A DNA stretch of 64,000 bases from Tetmemena sp. SeJ-2015 (GCA_027382625.1 JAJKFJ010022091.1:1-64000); one strand, 5' to 3'; numbered from the stretch's first letter, positions 1 through 12,372 are shown. Notes: generated from the letters alone by a model not told the origin. Numbers and translations: made by a program.

Positions 1-1506
1 ATACTCAGAATTCTAAACCAAATATTCAGATTTAGAGATGAAAAACTATATTTAAGGAAGCAAAAGTTATAATGAATATAATTTAAAATCAATAAAAATT
101 GAGTCTTGACTTCTGAAAGTTAAGTAGCTTTCAAGTTTTAGATATATTGAAGCATTCTAAATTGGTGAATGCAATTTATTTTATTATCATTTCATTCTTA
201 TCATTTCAATACTTACATTCTTTTTATTGACTTTATTTTTTAAAAATTTCTCTTTTTTTATTTTCTTGCTTATTAATTTTTATTTGAAATTTTTCTTTAT
301 TTAATTTAATGTATACTTTTTATTCTACTATTTTAATCTAATTTGATTTTGAAAAGAAATTTTGAAATGAAGAAGATTGATGATAAAGATTGATTTTTGA
401 AGTTTATTGAATTAAAAAGTTGAAAATGATAAATGTTATAGTGAAAAATCTTTGATTCTTCGTTATTCTACTTTATAGAATGAATCTCTTATTCAAGTAT
501 GATTTTAAAGTGAACTACTTTATATTGTGCTTCAAAAAGCTATTCGATAGCTTATTGTATCTGAATCTAATGGTATCCCCCAAAAATTTGTGATTGAATG
601 TAATGAAAGTGTATTTATAACTTTTGTAAGCTAGAGAGTAGCTATCTTAAAAATGAAATGGAAAACTTTATGCTTGAAAGAGATGATTTTTAGCACGCAT
701 AAAAAGTGTAAAATTTTCGGGGAACCAAAAGTGAAAGCACATATGCCTATGCTCATTCGAAAGTCTTGATGCGTAGAGCAAGAATATAACTCATTTCCCG
801 TGAATGATGATGAGTTGCAGTGTGCGCGCATGAATGATTAGAGTGGTTAGAGCGTTGCGAGAGTGGATTTCATATTAGTAGTGATTGATTTATTAATTAA
901 TAATTATTAATTTGAAATTAGATTCGAAAAAGAGGTGAAAAGCATGCGCGCAGGCCAAGCTAGTAAGTGGTCTAACTCGGCGCAGAGAAAACGATAATGG
1001 GGTGCAACCCTAGTGATTCGTGATCTCCGCTCGAGCTCTACAAGATGGTGGAATAATATTGAGGTTTTAAATTTTTTGATTTTCCCGATCATAAGCATTT
1101 TTGGATTGGTGAGATCTGCGTTGTCTTAATTAAGTCTTTTCTGTAATTTTGGGAAAGCGTGTATATCATATATAATGATCATTAATATCAATTCATTAAT
1201 TCACTAAGTATATAGGTTATGGGGTTTATATATATATATATATATATAAGGATCATCAAATTTTAAACCAATCACATATTCTTTAAAAACAAAGTATGAT
1301 AGCAAATAAAATAATCTACAAAGCAATAGACATATAATTTTAATTATTGAGAGCCTCAAATAGCAACAAGATTCATAATATTCCAAATAACAAAGATAAA
1401 TAAAAGGTCTTTAAAAATTTTACTTACCATTTAGAGGTAGATCCTTTAAATGCTTACTGGATTTAAAATGATTACACTTGATGACACTGCTAAAAGTGAA
1501 TTACTA
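1..1506. other. AT-rich non-coding stretch
   Basis: I see no supportable gene here. Short open frames exist on the minus strand, but none resembles a known protein. The segment 640-1100 is less AT-rich than the rest and could hold part of a gene or a germline-limited element. I could not assign it. Confidence 0.5.
1227..1248. repeat. (TA)n microsatellite
   Basis: An uninterrupted alternating TA run of about 22 bases lies in the intergenic AT-rich DNA. Confidence 0.9.
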
Positions 1507-3086
1507 TCAAAGTTGATTCTCATTTGATCTCCTCAAATGCCATAGTTTTATATCAAGTCTTTCTGACAAGATGATAATCACCAAAATATTATTACTATTG
1601 AAATGCAATTTAGTTTAGTAGATTATTCTTGATTACATTAAATTTTTCAAAAAATTCACTAAATACTTTAACTGCCCCTCCTTTTGAGCAGAGTAGTTAA
1701 ACTATACTTCTTTAGTTGAAATGTCTACCATGTCCTTGATTTCAAACTCTTGCAAGTACTTCCCTATAGTCAAATTTTCCTCAGACTTTGCTGCTTAATC
1801 GTTTGAAAGCGATGCGTCTGTTTATTGATCAAGATTCTTTCTCTACGGTATAGAGAGTATGTTTTAAGAGGTTTGTAGAGTCGCATAGTTTTTGTCTTGC
1901 AAAAAGGGCTGTGCAGGAGTTCCCAGGTTAGTCTTTAGTTCCTCATCAAAGTTGATCTTTATAGAACCAACATTTGTAGCTCCTACAAAACTTATAGCGA
2001 AAAGTCCATGGATCCACTCTCCCAACAAGTTCACTCAATTTGTATTCAATAAATACATTTCATATACTCTTTCATTATCTTTCAAAACATCTTTGTGTTT
2101 CATAACATAGGCAGGTAGCACAGGCTCCAAATAGCCAGGAATATGTCTTCTGTAGTTTGCAATAAAGTGCGCTGGAGAATGATATCTATGGTAGTCTCCT
2201 GGTGCTAGGTAAATAACCAGGTACATGATCTTGTTGTTTCTATTGTTTGCTCCTTGAATGATGGCATCTAAGATAGTTGCTTGATGTCTTTTTGATTCTA
2301 TACCTCCCTCCTCATTCCTCTAGGGATCCTTAATTCCAAATAAGAATTCATCCAAGCGGTAGTTGTGACCCTTGATGCAATCTAGAGTTGCGTTTATAGT
2401 GTCTACAGGGCCAAAGGAGAGTACTCTGCCATCGCAAGGTGAGCACAGTGTCTTCAGGTTTGTCTCATTTTCAATTGGTCTCACGTTCTCTTTCAATTCT
2501 CTGGTGAAGAACTAGAATTGGCTTATTACTTTGGAGTTATTTACCTGATTAAAGGTTCTGAAGTTGTTGACATCTTCCACTTTGATTTCGTCAAAGTTGA
2601 CTCCGTAGATCTTACCAAACCCATAGTATATGTACTTTCTCAAATTAAAAAATAAGAAGACCATAAAATAAAGTCAACATAGGAGGCAGAGGAGTGCTCA
2701 TCAGAAAACCTGTGAATTGACTTATCCTTCTGCTTACCGAGAACTAAAGAAAAATAAATATCCCTTCTAATTAGATAAAAGATTCATTAAATCAGAAATA
2801 AAAAACCACTTACTTTATACTTTGTGTTCTAGCTCTGTTAAGCAAAGCTAAAAAAATAGAGGCCGTAGCAAAACATTGAAAAGCCAAGAACTTTTCTAGG
2901 AGTCACAAATCTCATCAAAACATTTTCACCTACATAAAAAAATTTGACTTTTATTATTTCCTGATATAAATTGTTACCTAGATAATTGGCAGTTTCAATT
3001 CTCCCTTGAAGAGAGCCAAGATTTTTCAAACGAGAAAAAGCTGCTCTTATCTTTCCTTATGATTAAGGGTCTTTAACCTTTTTCAT
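1507..3086 (-). CDS. Phosphatidylserine decarboxylase (IES-interrupted)
   Basis: This enzyme would convert phosphatidylserine to phosphatidylethanolamine. The family signature [14 protein letters not shown] is read at about 2160-2210 and is followed by [11 protein letters not shown]. Upstream are FFTREL with TAG as Gln in the preceding residues, and [15 protein letters not shown]. Downstream, [21 protein letters not shown] follows once an IES at 2037-2065 is removed. The N-terminal part (2838-3086) is hydrophobic and may be a membrane anchor. The region 2645-2830 looks like an intron or IES. The C-terminal LGST-type self-cleavage site, where the pyruvoyl group forms, was not found; the stretch 1510-1890 is broken and probably carries more IESs. 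The start (ATG at 3086) and the end (TGA at 1507-1509) are provisional. The family call is secure, the exact structure is not. Confidence 0.85.
2037..2065. other. IES, pointer GAGT
   Basis: A 29-bp AT-rich insert interrupts the phosphatidylserine decarboxylase gene between NERV and NLLGEW. Direct repeats ACTC (GAGT in gene sense) lie at 2033-2036 and 2066-2069. Removing 33 bp also removes an in-frame TGA and restores NERVNLLGEW. A GT-AG intron reading would remove 34 bp and break the frame. Confidence 0.9.
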
Positions 3087-3399
3087 TTTTTAAATTAAAT
3101 TATGCTGAATTATTGAGAAGAATTAAAATTCTTAGAATTCTAAAATAATTTAGTTTCATTAAAATTATAAATTATATATAGGCATTTTTAATGAAATTAT
3201 TTAATGAAAAATGATAATTTTATTGATAGAGTTTAAAATATTATGCCTAATTTTATAAAATGATATTTTGTTTTATTTACTATCCAGTAAATATTGTTTT
3301 GAGGCTTAGATTATTATTTAATTATCTTTTCTGCTGAAGAAATAGGGAAATAAAATAGTGTCTTTAGATAATTAAAAAAAATTAAAATGAGTTAACCAT

Positions 3400-5486
3400 A
3401 TGGAGGGATCTAGAGAACCTACGCAAATCATTCAGCAGTGAGTTGTAACTTCCTATTCAAACCCTCTTCTATCTTTCCGTTTTATATCTTAAACTTCTAG
3501 AGCTTGAGTGGTCTTCCAGGTTCATACAACTACTCACAGGCGCCTTTTAATGGAGGGGCAGATAATGGCTATGGAGGACAGAGCACCAATCAGTTCTATT
3601 CAACTCTTAAAGGAGGCAGAGACAAGCTGAATATCGATGACATTGAAGGAGCAGCCCCAAGAAGATTTGTTGGTGTAAGCATCAGCATTAAGTAAAGTTA
3701 CTCTTTTAGTATACCGGAGCCAGACCAGATGTGTTGCTTCAAAAGGAACAAGCGCAGGTGGAGCAGTAGGAGAAAACTCACAGATTGAGTTTAGGAGCGA
3801 ATTTGACAGCTGTAAGGAAAATCTTTGAGTAAATTATTGAAAAATTGTTTTCGAAAATACTTGAATACACTTCATCTCTTATCCCTCTGCTATATTGTTC
3901 AGAACACGAGCTAATTGCTACCTGCCGGCTACAGACATCTAAATGGTGGGATAACCTTGGCGCCTTAAAACCCTGATCATTTTAAGACCTATGAGCAACG
4001 CCTTCTCAGGACTGATGACATTACAGGTGCGAAGCCTAAGCTCCATGGCATAAGAGTGGATGAATCTAGGTACGCAGGTAACTCTTCTGGAAACACCAAG
4101 ACCTACAAAAACGAGTCTCATGACATCTTAAACTAGCAAATTTAAGACTAGTAGCACCAGAATCAAACACTACCTGTAACTCAAGGCCACATCGCTCCAG
4201 CTGCTCTTCAGCAAAATGACCAAAGTTATTAAGGATTAAGAAGATCTTTGAACACTAGTTCAATGCCAAACTTGTAGCAAAACTATCAGTACTAAACCTC
4301 GTACAAAGCCAATTATTCACCAGCTAGGATGGATTATCAGAAGACTATGAAGCTTGCAAAGCCTATTTAGATTGATACTGAACTCATGCAAAGAGGCCAC
4401 GCTGAGATTATTTTCTACTCTAAGTTTTATAAATTCGATTGGTGGAGGCTTGAGCGGCTATTAAGGAGTGGGAAACTTAACAAGTACTTTTCAAACTAAC
4501 TATTAGAAGAACTTCAGTCCAACTCAGTCGCTTAAGAACATCTAAGATAAGCAACTTATGCAAAAGATATAAGGTCAGTTGGAGAAAGAAGATAGAGAGA
4601 AGGTTTCTGCTTTAATTTAGAAGTATTCTCCCGCTTAGACAAAGAAAATTTAGTTTATGGATTAGCAAGACTAGTAGTAGTAGTAATATCAAAGTGCGAA
4701 AGACAATTCAGAGATAGATAGACTATTTAATGACACTCTTGAAAATGAAATGAGAAAATATGAATCAACAGCCCGAGATAACGGATATTCTAATGCATTG
4801 ATTTAAAGAGAGGGTGAGAATGTAAATCAGAGCCTCAAGCATGATCCTTCAAAGCAAGCATTGATAAGAAATTCACTCCAGTTTAATGCTGAGAACTTAA
4901 TTGAAATATTGATTTTTGAAACATGATACATAACCCAAGTGCTGGTTCTCTCGCTGGTTTGAATACAAATGCAGCGCCTGTTACTACGATTAAGGATCAC
5001 AACTCATATCTCTAGCAACCCCAGAATATTCCCTCTTATCCAGGTTCTTCTTAGGGAGCATTAAGCAGCAGCCAAAAGTTTGATTATATGGCAAGTCAAA
5101 GCACCCAGCCTTATGCTATAAACCACAATGAAGTTACTTAAGTAATGAGATAGCATGCATCTCATGAGAACGATTAGGGAAGAGACTATAACTTAGGCTC
5201 TCATTAGAATGGAAACAACTTTGAGAAAATCTCCGAAAATCATAGCTAAAATCCCATTGACTAGTCAAACAGCAACAATAACAGACAATCACTTTAGAGT
5301 TCCATGGAGAGAACTTACAAAGCACTTAGCATGGCTCCCACGACTGACTAAGGAAGAGGTCATGAGTTTATTGATTTCAATATCTAAAACAGAGAATCCC
5401 TCAAGTATGGAAACAAGAATTCTAATGTTCCTTATGAGGAATTGTTGCCTAAGTTAAACGACATCAACTATCAGTTTTTTAAATGA
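3400..5486 (+). CDS. Q-rich protein with DDIxGAxP repeats, unknown function
   Basis: The open frame starts at ATG 3400 and ends at TGA 5484-5486. I infer three introns: about 3438-3503, one of 35 bp near 3676-3710, and one near 3812-3900. There are also two IESs (4410-4436 and 4897-4919). The N-terminal half carries two copies of a short motif, LNIDDIEGAAPRR and RTDDITGAKPK, each preceded by a glycine/asparagine-rich stretch (SYNYSQAPFNGG; GYRHLNGGI). The C-terminal half is low complexity, rich in Q, N and S, with runs of TAG/TAA glutamine codons. I do not recognise the family. The acidic-glycine repeats suggest a structural or docking role, but that is only a guess. Confidence 0.75.
4410..4436. 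other. IES, pointer GATT
   Basis: A 27-bp insert is flanked by GATT at 4406-4409 and 4437-4440. Removing 31 bp joins GHAEI to GGGLSGYQG in one frame. No GT-AG boundaries are present. Confidence 0.75.
4897..4919. other. IES, pointer AAC
   Basis: A 23-bp AT-rich insert is flanked by AAC at 4894-4896 and 4920-4922. Removing 26 bp takes out an in-frame TGA and joins the Q-rich left part to MIHNPSAGS on the right. Confidence 0.6.
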
Positions 5487-5853
5487 TTAAATACTATTTA
5501 TCATAGAGCTTCTTAAAGAGCGAGATAGACTTTCAACACTATAACTGGAACATACAAGAAACCCCAGTGATTAGATTAAGGATAATCTGAATTACTCTTT
5601 AAATCGACACTTATTTTCAAAAATTTAGAGCAAGATAATACATAATGTTAAATAAAAGATCTTCATTCTTGATTTAAGTCATCCTAGTTTCTTTAATTCT
5701 CCACACCTTAGAATTCCTAATTAGAATCCTCCTAATTTTATTTCTAAGTCTATTCTTACAACTATTTTTCTTCTTCTTTCTTTTTCTTTTTCTCCTCCTC
5801 TTCTAAGAGCTACTCTGGAGTCTTAGGTGGATACTTAAGTTCAAACATTACTC
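5487..5853. other. Intergenic, converging genes
   Basis: AT-rich spacer between the 3' ends of two converging genes. I see no gene and no recognisable element. Confidence 0.5.
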
Positions 5854-8330
5854 TCAATATAATAAATTATTAAGAGCTCTCCTGAGAAAATCTCTGCCAG
5901 CGTATTGTATCAATTCTACAATCATAGCTATGATAAGCTTCTAGCCTTCTTGCGATATTAAAAGAATTATAATAAATTTTAAATATAGAGATAGGTTTGA
6001 AAGACTGATCTTATAAATATTGTCGTAAATTACAGGTATGGTTTTAAGCATGGGCTTACTTATCTGCGAAAAGAACTCGCTCTCGGTAGGCCCCTCCCAA
6101 GAACTATCATCTATCTAGAAGTTAGGCATGGCCATTTTCTCCTCTATACTCATTTCGGCAAACTACTTTATCTTCTCCAAGCAAAATTTAATGTAAAAAA
6201 GCATTTTTCAATAGGGACGAGAGTCTTAATTCTAGGGCAAATCACATACCCTGGCTTGTAGTTTAACTTATAATTTACTTTGGGGCAGGTCACCACCATG
6301 TCACCCAGCTAGTACCACTTCAAAAACGGTCTAAAGCCTTTCTACTTCAGCATTCGCACATATTCAAACTCTCTCACCACAGTTACTACCCCAAGGCTTA
6401 AGAATGAGTAATCTGAATCGTATAGACAATAGCCACTCACAAAAACTTTCTCTAGGATGTCAATTCAAAATTAGCATCATAGATATTAAAAATGCTTTAA
6501 ATTATATTTTGAATGACATTAACTGCCACCAGTTTTCCATCTATTCTGTGATAAATGTGGAAGGTGCCTTTTCCTGGATTCACACCTAAGTCCACATCTT
6601 TGTGTTTCCTAAACTATTCATCGATTTCTTCTGCCTTATATACGCTAATTAAATTAAAAATGTTCTGAAGCTTTCTCTTTGGACTATGTCTAAGTCGAAA
6701 TTTTGATCATAGATTGGGCTATTACAGAGAAAAGTTTTTAAACATTTCTCATCTCTATCTCTCTTATGGACTGCTTTCTCATATTTTTTATACAGCTAAT
6801 AAAGCTCATCAGTAAATAAGGCTCTTCTTATTTCTACTGTATAATTGTGAACTGGTTACTGTGAGTCTGGCAAATCTGGGAAAGGATCATATTCAAGGAA
6901 ATAATTTTTATAGTGATTTGCTTCATACTCTTTTATTAAATACTCTTCTTTATTCTCAGATTACTTCCGGGTTTTCTTTTTATTTGGTTAATTTTATACT
7001 ATTTTAGTCTCTCTTTTCTTTGAAATACTTTTTCCATTCTCTCCTGTTCTGTAAAAATTTATGAATCCGCTTTCAATTTCGGGGAGTAGAGTTATATTCT
7101 CTCTGAAAAAAAGAAGTATTTTTAAAATAAGTCGAAGTTTTTCTCTTAAAGAAAGAATCAGATTCATCCAAAAAATCAATGGACTAATGTTTTTTTAAAA
7201 AAATAATTTTATTCTCACATTAGTTAAGTCATTCTTTAAAAATGATTAAATTGCAACACTCCCATTTTTTATTTATATTTTCATATTGTAATTAGATATT
7301 ACAAGACAATAAGTACACTAAGCAAAAAGGAGAATATGGGATTAATAAAAGATAATTTTAAATCTTTAAAGATACTTGATATCCCAGAAGAAAATTTAAA
7401 ACAACCCTTATTATAGCAGATTGGGTAGATGAATTCTATTTTTATTCCCCCGAAAATTTCGACCTTAAAAGGAAAAATTTATACTAAAGTATTGAGAGTT
7501 TACCTTGATAAAAATCTTTAATTCCGTTGGCAAATTTTCTTCTAATTAGTTATAAATTTCTTGGAATCTTTCTTTTTAAACTCTGATCACAAGCAAAATA
7601 TTGCTAGAAAGACATTTGTGAGTTTTATTTTGCAAAACTTAAAATAAATGAGATTGCATTGTTAAATTAACTTTAGTTAGTTTATTGATGCTTTCAGCCT
7701 TCTCTGGAATTAATTTCATGAGCTCTTCCTTTAGATATTCCTCAATAATTAAAAAAAATCATTATGTTTTAAAAAAAACAATCTACTTAATCTTCACGTT
7801 GTCATTGGGATCAATTAATTTCTTTATCTTTTGACTTTATTTTTTCTCTTCTGGGCTACTCTATTGGTACTTCTCCTCCTCCTATGCTTGTTTTTTAGAC
7901 CAATTTTAAACTATATTCTTCGCTTCTGCTGCAGATGTAGTTCCAAACTAGATATACCGATTAAACTTTTTCACCGCCTTCTTCTAAGCAAGTGAGGGCT
8001 TGAATTAAGCAGCATCAACTCTGTATTAGTAAGTCTCGCAACAAGATTTCTAAAATTTTCTGTGGTAAAAGTAAGTTCCACTTCTCCCGTAGCCAAAACA
8101 AAAATAAAATATTTCACATCCCTAGGAAAGGAGGTATTCATAATCATCAGCTCTCATTTTCAAGCTTGCGAAACCTTGCTTATGTTGTTTCAGATTTTCA
8201 ATCACCTCTCCAGTGTGGATCTTTCTTTTGCCATAGCAGTAAGAGCACTCTGAGCCTGAAGTTGAGTCGTGTGATCTCGTCAGCAATATCGAAGTTCTAT
8301 TTTGAGATATCTTTTAATGCTGGATTAAAC
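5854..8330 (-). CDS. Arginyl-tRNA--protein transferase (ATE1-like)
   Basis: This enzyme would transfer Arg from Arg-tRNA to N-terminal acidic residues, marking proteins for N-degron turnover. The N-terminal cysteine cluster is visible as CSYC (about 8220) and CCETYQYR (about 8010), followed by FKPSLAQKKAVKKFNRY. The C-terminal domain shows GTFHIYHRIDGKLVAVNVI, then LYDSDYSFLSLGV, then VVREFEYVRML, YKPGYVICP and LVPIEKC, in family order. Two IESs (6465-6511 and 6184-6198) must be removed to get this reading. About 450 bp near 7200-7650 do not fit the ATE1 frame and may be a large IES. The start codon is unresolved and may lie in the Q/N-rich segment upstream. TGA stop at 5854-5856. Confidence 0.88.
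6184..6198. other. IES of 15 bp, pointer TGCTT
   Basis: AAGCA (TGCTT in gene sense) occurs at 6179-6183 and 6199-6203. Removing 20 bp restores ATE1 as VPIEKCLEKIKQFAEM. Without removal the frame shifts and soon meets TGA. Confidence 0.88.
6465..6511. other. IES of 47 bp, pointer ATT
   Basis: AAT (ATT in gene sense) occurs at 6462-6464 and 6512-6514. Removal restores LVAVNVIDILEKVFVSGY, the conserved ATE1 segment before LYDSDYSFLSLG. Confidence 0.88.
7336..7640 (+). CDS. Possible small ORF antisense inside the ATE1 locus
   Basis: On the plus strand an ATG opens a frame with protein-like composition (MGLIKDNFKSLKILDIPEE..., then RVYLDKNLQFRWQIFFQLV). It lies in the stretch that ATE1 does not use. 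It stays open far beyond 7640 in the TGA-only code, so its end is not defined. It could be an embedded gene, an inverted MDS of another gene, or chance. Confidence is low. Confidence 0.25.
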
Positions 8331-8798
8331 CTTCTACATTAAGAAGAAAAAAAATATTAAAAGACTATAGTTTGAATGGGAATCTACTTCTCGATCTTCT
8401 CTGTTTGCTTTCTCCTTTGTATTCTGGACTTATGAGTTCTATTTATCCTCCTCTTCCTCATCATAATCATCCTCCTCATCATATCTTGACTCTTATTGAT
8501 TTTCCTCATTAACTTAAGTGATCTTAACATTATAGGAATTATTATGAGTTTAGGAGTTTGTGTCTGTTTGAGATTGATTTGGTTAATGCTTTTTCGAAGG
8601 AGTCGAATAGTTTTCTCTATCTTCTTCACTGTCAGAGTTTTAAGCTGCTTACTTCTGAGCATTTTAAACTTGTTGCTATGCGCTTTGAGATTGTTTAGCT
8701 TGGCTCTCTGACTTTGAGTTTTCATAGTGCTAATGTCCTAGTTGGTTATGGTGTTTATCAATGGAATTAGAAACTAAACTTGGTGATTTGTTTCCCAT
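8279..8798 (-). CDS. Q/N-rich acidic low-complexity protein or ATE1 N-terminal extension
   Basis: The frame begins MGNKSPSLVSNSIDKHHNQLG, where the MG start is compatible with N-myristoylation. It continues with poly-Q/N and S, then an acidic block (EEDDYDEEEEDK). It stops at TGA near 8279. Because it runs straight into the ATE1 locus on the same strand, it may be the 5' part of that gene joined by an intron or IES. I cannot decide. Confidence 0.5.
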
Positions 8799-8929
8799 TT
8801 AAGTTGATTCCATAAAATGCTATGATTTCAAATTCTATTTAAAATGTCAAATTTACCTTAATTTAGCTTAATCATCATGTGTGCTTAATTATAAAAACTT
8901 GCTCCAGGGAGGGTCACTTCAGGAGGAAA

Positions 8930-11900
8930 TTATTTAATCGCATTCTCAGCGTTGTTTGTTGTGTTGCTTAGATCAACTGTGATAAAAATAAATATACATT
9001 GATGGAGGTTATAGAAGAGAGGGCAGTCATGGTCGCAGTGAAATAGTCAGTTGAAGAAGAGGAGTCAATCTTCATCATTAAAAATTATTTATTCAAATTA
9101 AAATGTAATATACTGCAGCAATTACTTGCAACAAGAGAGGTGCTAGAGATAGTCAGCTCAGAGGGTAACAAGGAATTTACTATTGCCTATATTTGGCCAG
9201 TTGAGCTGGTGCCTGATGCTACCAAGTAATTCACGCTTGAAATCTAATAACCAATTCTAACAAATCTTTCCTAAATTAGAGAAGAAAAATATTAATATAT
9301 TTAGTTGGGACCATATTGATATTAGCAAGCTGGAATTATGATTATCCTATTTGTTAAATCTATCGAAAGAGCTTGGATTATAGTTGAGCTGGATGAATAC
9401 TGAAACACACCAGTTCCTGTAATCAGAGTTAACTGCGAATCCAAAGTGAAATCTGCTGGGAAGGTAATCCTCATAAAATAAAAGAAGTGAAGAACAGACA
9501 AGGAAAACTTCATTTGTATGGAGGTGTACGCTTAGACTATAAACATAGCTTATAAAATATTGATTGGGTACTAATGGGGTTGTTAAAACTGCCTATACTC
9601 CACAAATTAATTATTTTATATCTATACTCACTACCATCGAGAGAGAAGAGTCAGCTCCATCTGATAATAATAAATAAATTACTAGTTTTAAATGAAGAGC
9701 GTATCAGCTGCAACTATCCTCACTGTATTCAAAAATAACTGGAAGCTCAAAGTTGTCGTCGCAGATACAACTGAGTTTAAATCATAATTATTAAAATATA
9801 GTTGCTTACTGATATACTTGTGCCAGGAATTGCTCTATACAAAATTTAGCAATTTATTCTTACCTTGTCCGATCACCAGGCTTTGGAATAGATAAATAAG
9901 AATAAGCTAGAGTAGCCTTCTACTCTGAAAACCATTTTTCAAAATAAACCATAAGGTTTTATCTAATTTAAATATGGATGCTTTAAATAAAGTTAATTTT
10001 ATAAAAAGAATTATGCTAAAGTTTACTTTAATTAGGCTGGTGAGATTTAAAATTTTCTCCCATGTTAAATTATAATCCTCTCTCACTCTTAATTTATTGA
10101 AAGTCTATATTTATTTTATTCTAATCCGAACTCTTATATCTCTAAATTTACAATTTTTTGTTGTTGTAAAGCACTAAGTACAAAAATCTGGGTTGTCTTG
10201 ATCACAGAGCATGCAGGGATAGTTACACTCGAGAGTTGGAGTGAGTCCATTATCTATTTTGTTGATTCGGTAAACGAAAGTGCTATCTGTGTAGTACGAA
10301 GAATTATACTCTGAAGATTTGAATTATCCCCTGGATTGTAGGCTTGAAATACGATAGACACTTCTCCTACATAAGCTGAGCCAGTAATTCCTGTAAATGA
10401 AAAATATGAAATATAAAAATGCATTAGTGATCTAGATTATTGACTTAGATATACTGCACACTCCTTAGATGACTGAAGTAAGAGATACATAGCATGTTGT
10501 GGAATCTTGGTTTAAAGTGATGATAGAGGGAGTGTTTACAGTCATGGCAGTTGTAGGAGGCAGGCCATTTACAGTGGTAAATACGCTAATATATATTTAA
10601 TACGATAGAATAGCTAGCTATAACACTTGGATTCTTATTGCTTTAGGTTAATTTCCTATTCCAAATATCTGAAGAGGTTGCTGTAGTCACTATAAGTGTG
10701 CTAGAAACGTATTATGAAATCCCATAGCCCTCCGTTGTATTCATATGATGTTTGAAAAAGCAGATGACGGCTTAGTACTGACAGAATTTCTAACATTCGT
10801 GATGGTAAATTGGAATTATTTTCCAGCTGCAATCGTTGATATGCTTGAGAAGACTTTGAGTTTCATATTTTTTTGAATCAGATGAGAGCTTACTACAGCT
10901 CATTTACAATATTAGAGAGTCATGATATTTTTTTAGAAGAGGGTAAGGTAAAGTTGATAAAGCCATTTTGAGGAACTGAATGCTGAACCACAATGTAGAA
11001 AGTGTAAGTTTGATCGTTGAGGTAAGTGGTTGGAGAAACGATTTTTACATCTGTGGATTTAGTAATAGAACCCCCAGTCGGAATAATTTGGCCAATGTTT
11101 TATCATTGAAATCTAAATGTAAGTTGAGACAGAAAACGTGCCTGCATCTCTCTGACTTGTTGGATTTAGAGCTCTGTAGATTGTGACAGATAGGGAAGTT
11201 GTTCCATCATAAGCTAGAGTAAATGGACTCAATATCTATCTATTAAAGAGATATTTTAATCCTGAAAATGTGCAAGTGGCTGTGCTTGAAAACAAGCTAC
11301 TTCGGGCTGCTATGGTACATCCAGATGTTGGAAGTGAAATCATATTTAGTAAATTCATAATTTAAATCAGGGAGGGAAATGTAATCACAATTACAGAAGT
11401 AGTAGCTGGCAATGCTTGCTAAGGAGTAAATGAAATTGAGTAGTTTGCGTATGTCTGGATGATATTTGACCCAACATTTGAGACAAGAATATTCGATATT
11501 GATCCAGATGTCAAAGATGAGGCTGGTAGGTTGAAACCAGCTGTAACTTGCACTCTAGCTATGTTCACAGATTTTGAAAATTTCCAAAAATATCCTGCTT
11601 AGTTGGGACCATAGCATCAAATCACAATAAATTTAAACCTCATAAAACAGTTCTACGTCACAGGAACAGATTAGAAATTATGCTTGAAATATTTATATCG
11701 TTCATCTGATATCGAATAGACAAAAGAGAGTTATAGTGATGAGCCGCTTTGAATATAATCAAAATGCAGTTATACTCTTTCCAGTCATGGCTCCTGAACA
11801 CTATTCAAGCGAATAGAGATATTCCAGAGCCTTTAAATATAGTGCTAGGAGTGATTGTACAGCTAAGAGTGGCACCTGTTGCTCCGACAATAACACTTGA

Positions 11901-12270
11901 AGATGAAAGAGTTGCAGTCAATCATTAAATGAGAATAATTGATAATACCTTTATTTTTTATCTTTGAATGTAGCTCTCTAAAATTAATTTTTATTTAAGC
12001 TGCTTGGAAATTGGAGAGTGAAGCAGAGAGTGTATAAGCCTTAATGGTTGTGGTGCTTCCACTATTGAGTTGAATTTGAATATTGGAGATAGTTTGCACA
12101 CTCTGAGGGTTGACAAAGTTGGTGATTGAGCCCTGGATCGTCGAGGTGCTTGAACTGGCAGAAAATATCATCCTAGCAGTGGTGCTATTAACTATCGTGC
12201 AGGAAGTTAGAGTCAACCCACTCACTGAGCAAAATAATTAAGAAGACTATTGTCTCTCTATTCAAAGATT
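8930..12270 (-). CDS. Large repetitive extracellular protein
   Basis: This region is read as many short minus-strand frames of similar style, all Thr/Ser/Val/Ile-rich. Recurrent units look like ATLSCTITPSTIFKGSGI, LTLTSCTIVNSTTARM and STTCYVSLTSVIQG, with recurrent phrases such as PQSVQTISNIQIQ. This matches the beta-sandwich-like repeats of big ciliate surface proteins. Cysteines recur once per unit. The frames are broken every 100-300 bp by AT-rich segments, for example 11935-11990, which I take to be IESs or introns. I did not solve the joins. Both ends are approximate. Function is unknown, probably a cell-surface or secreted protein. Confidence 0.6.
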
Positions 12271-12372
12271 CCTCTGAAAATATGTAAGAGTAAGAATTGG
12301 GATAAAATTCGTTCTAGAATTAAACATTTATTCATCTCTATAATTATAATAAGTTTCTAACTAAATTAGGAA

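Noticed and set aside
930..1040. A tRNA-like stretch with paired GC-rich ends
   Set aside because: The pairing spans only about 50 nt and no cloverleaf with D, anticodon and T arms can be drawn.
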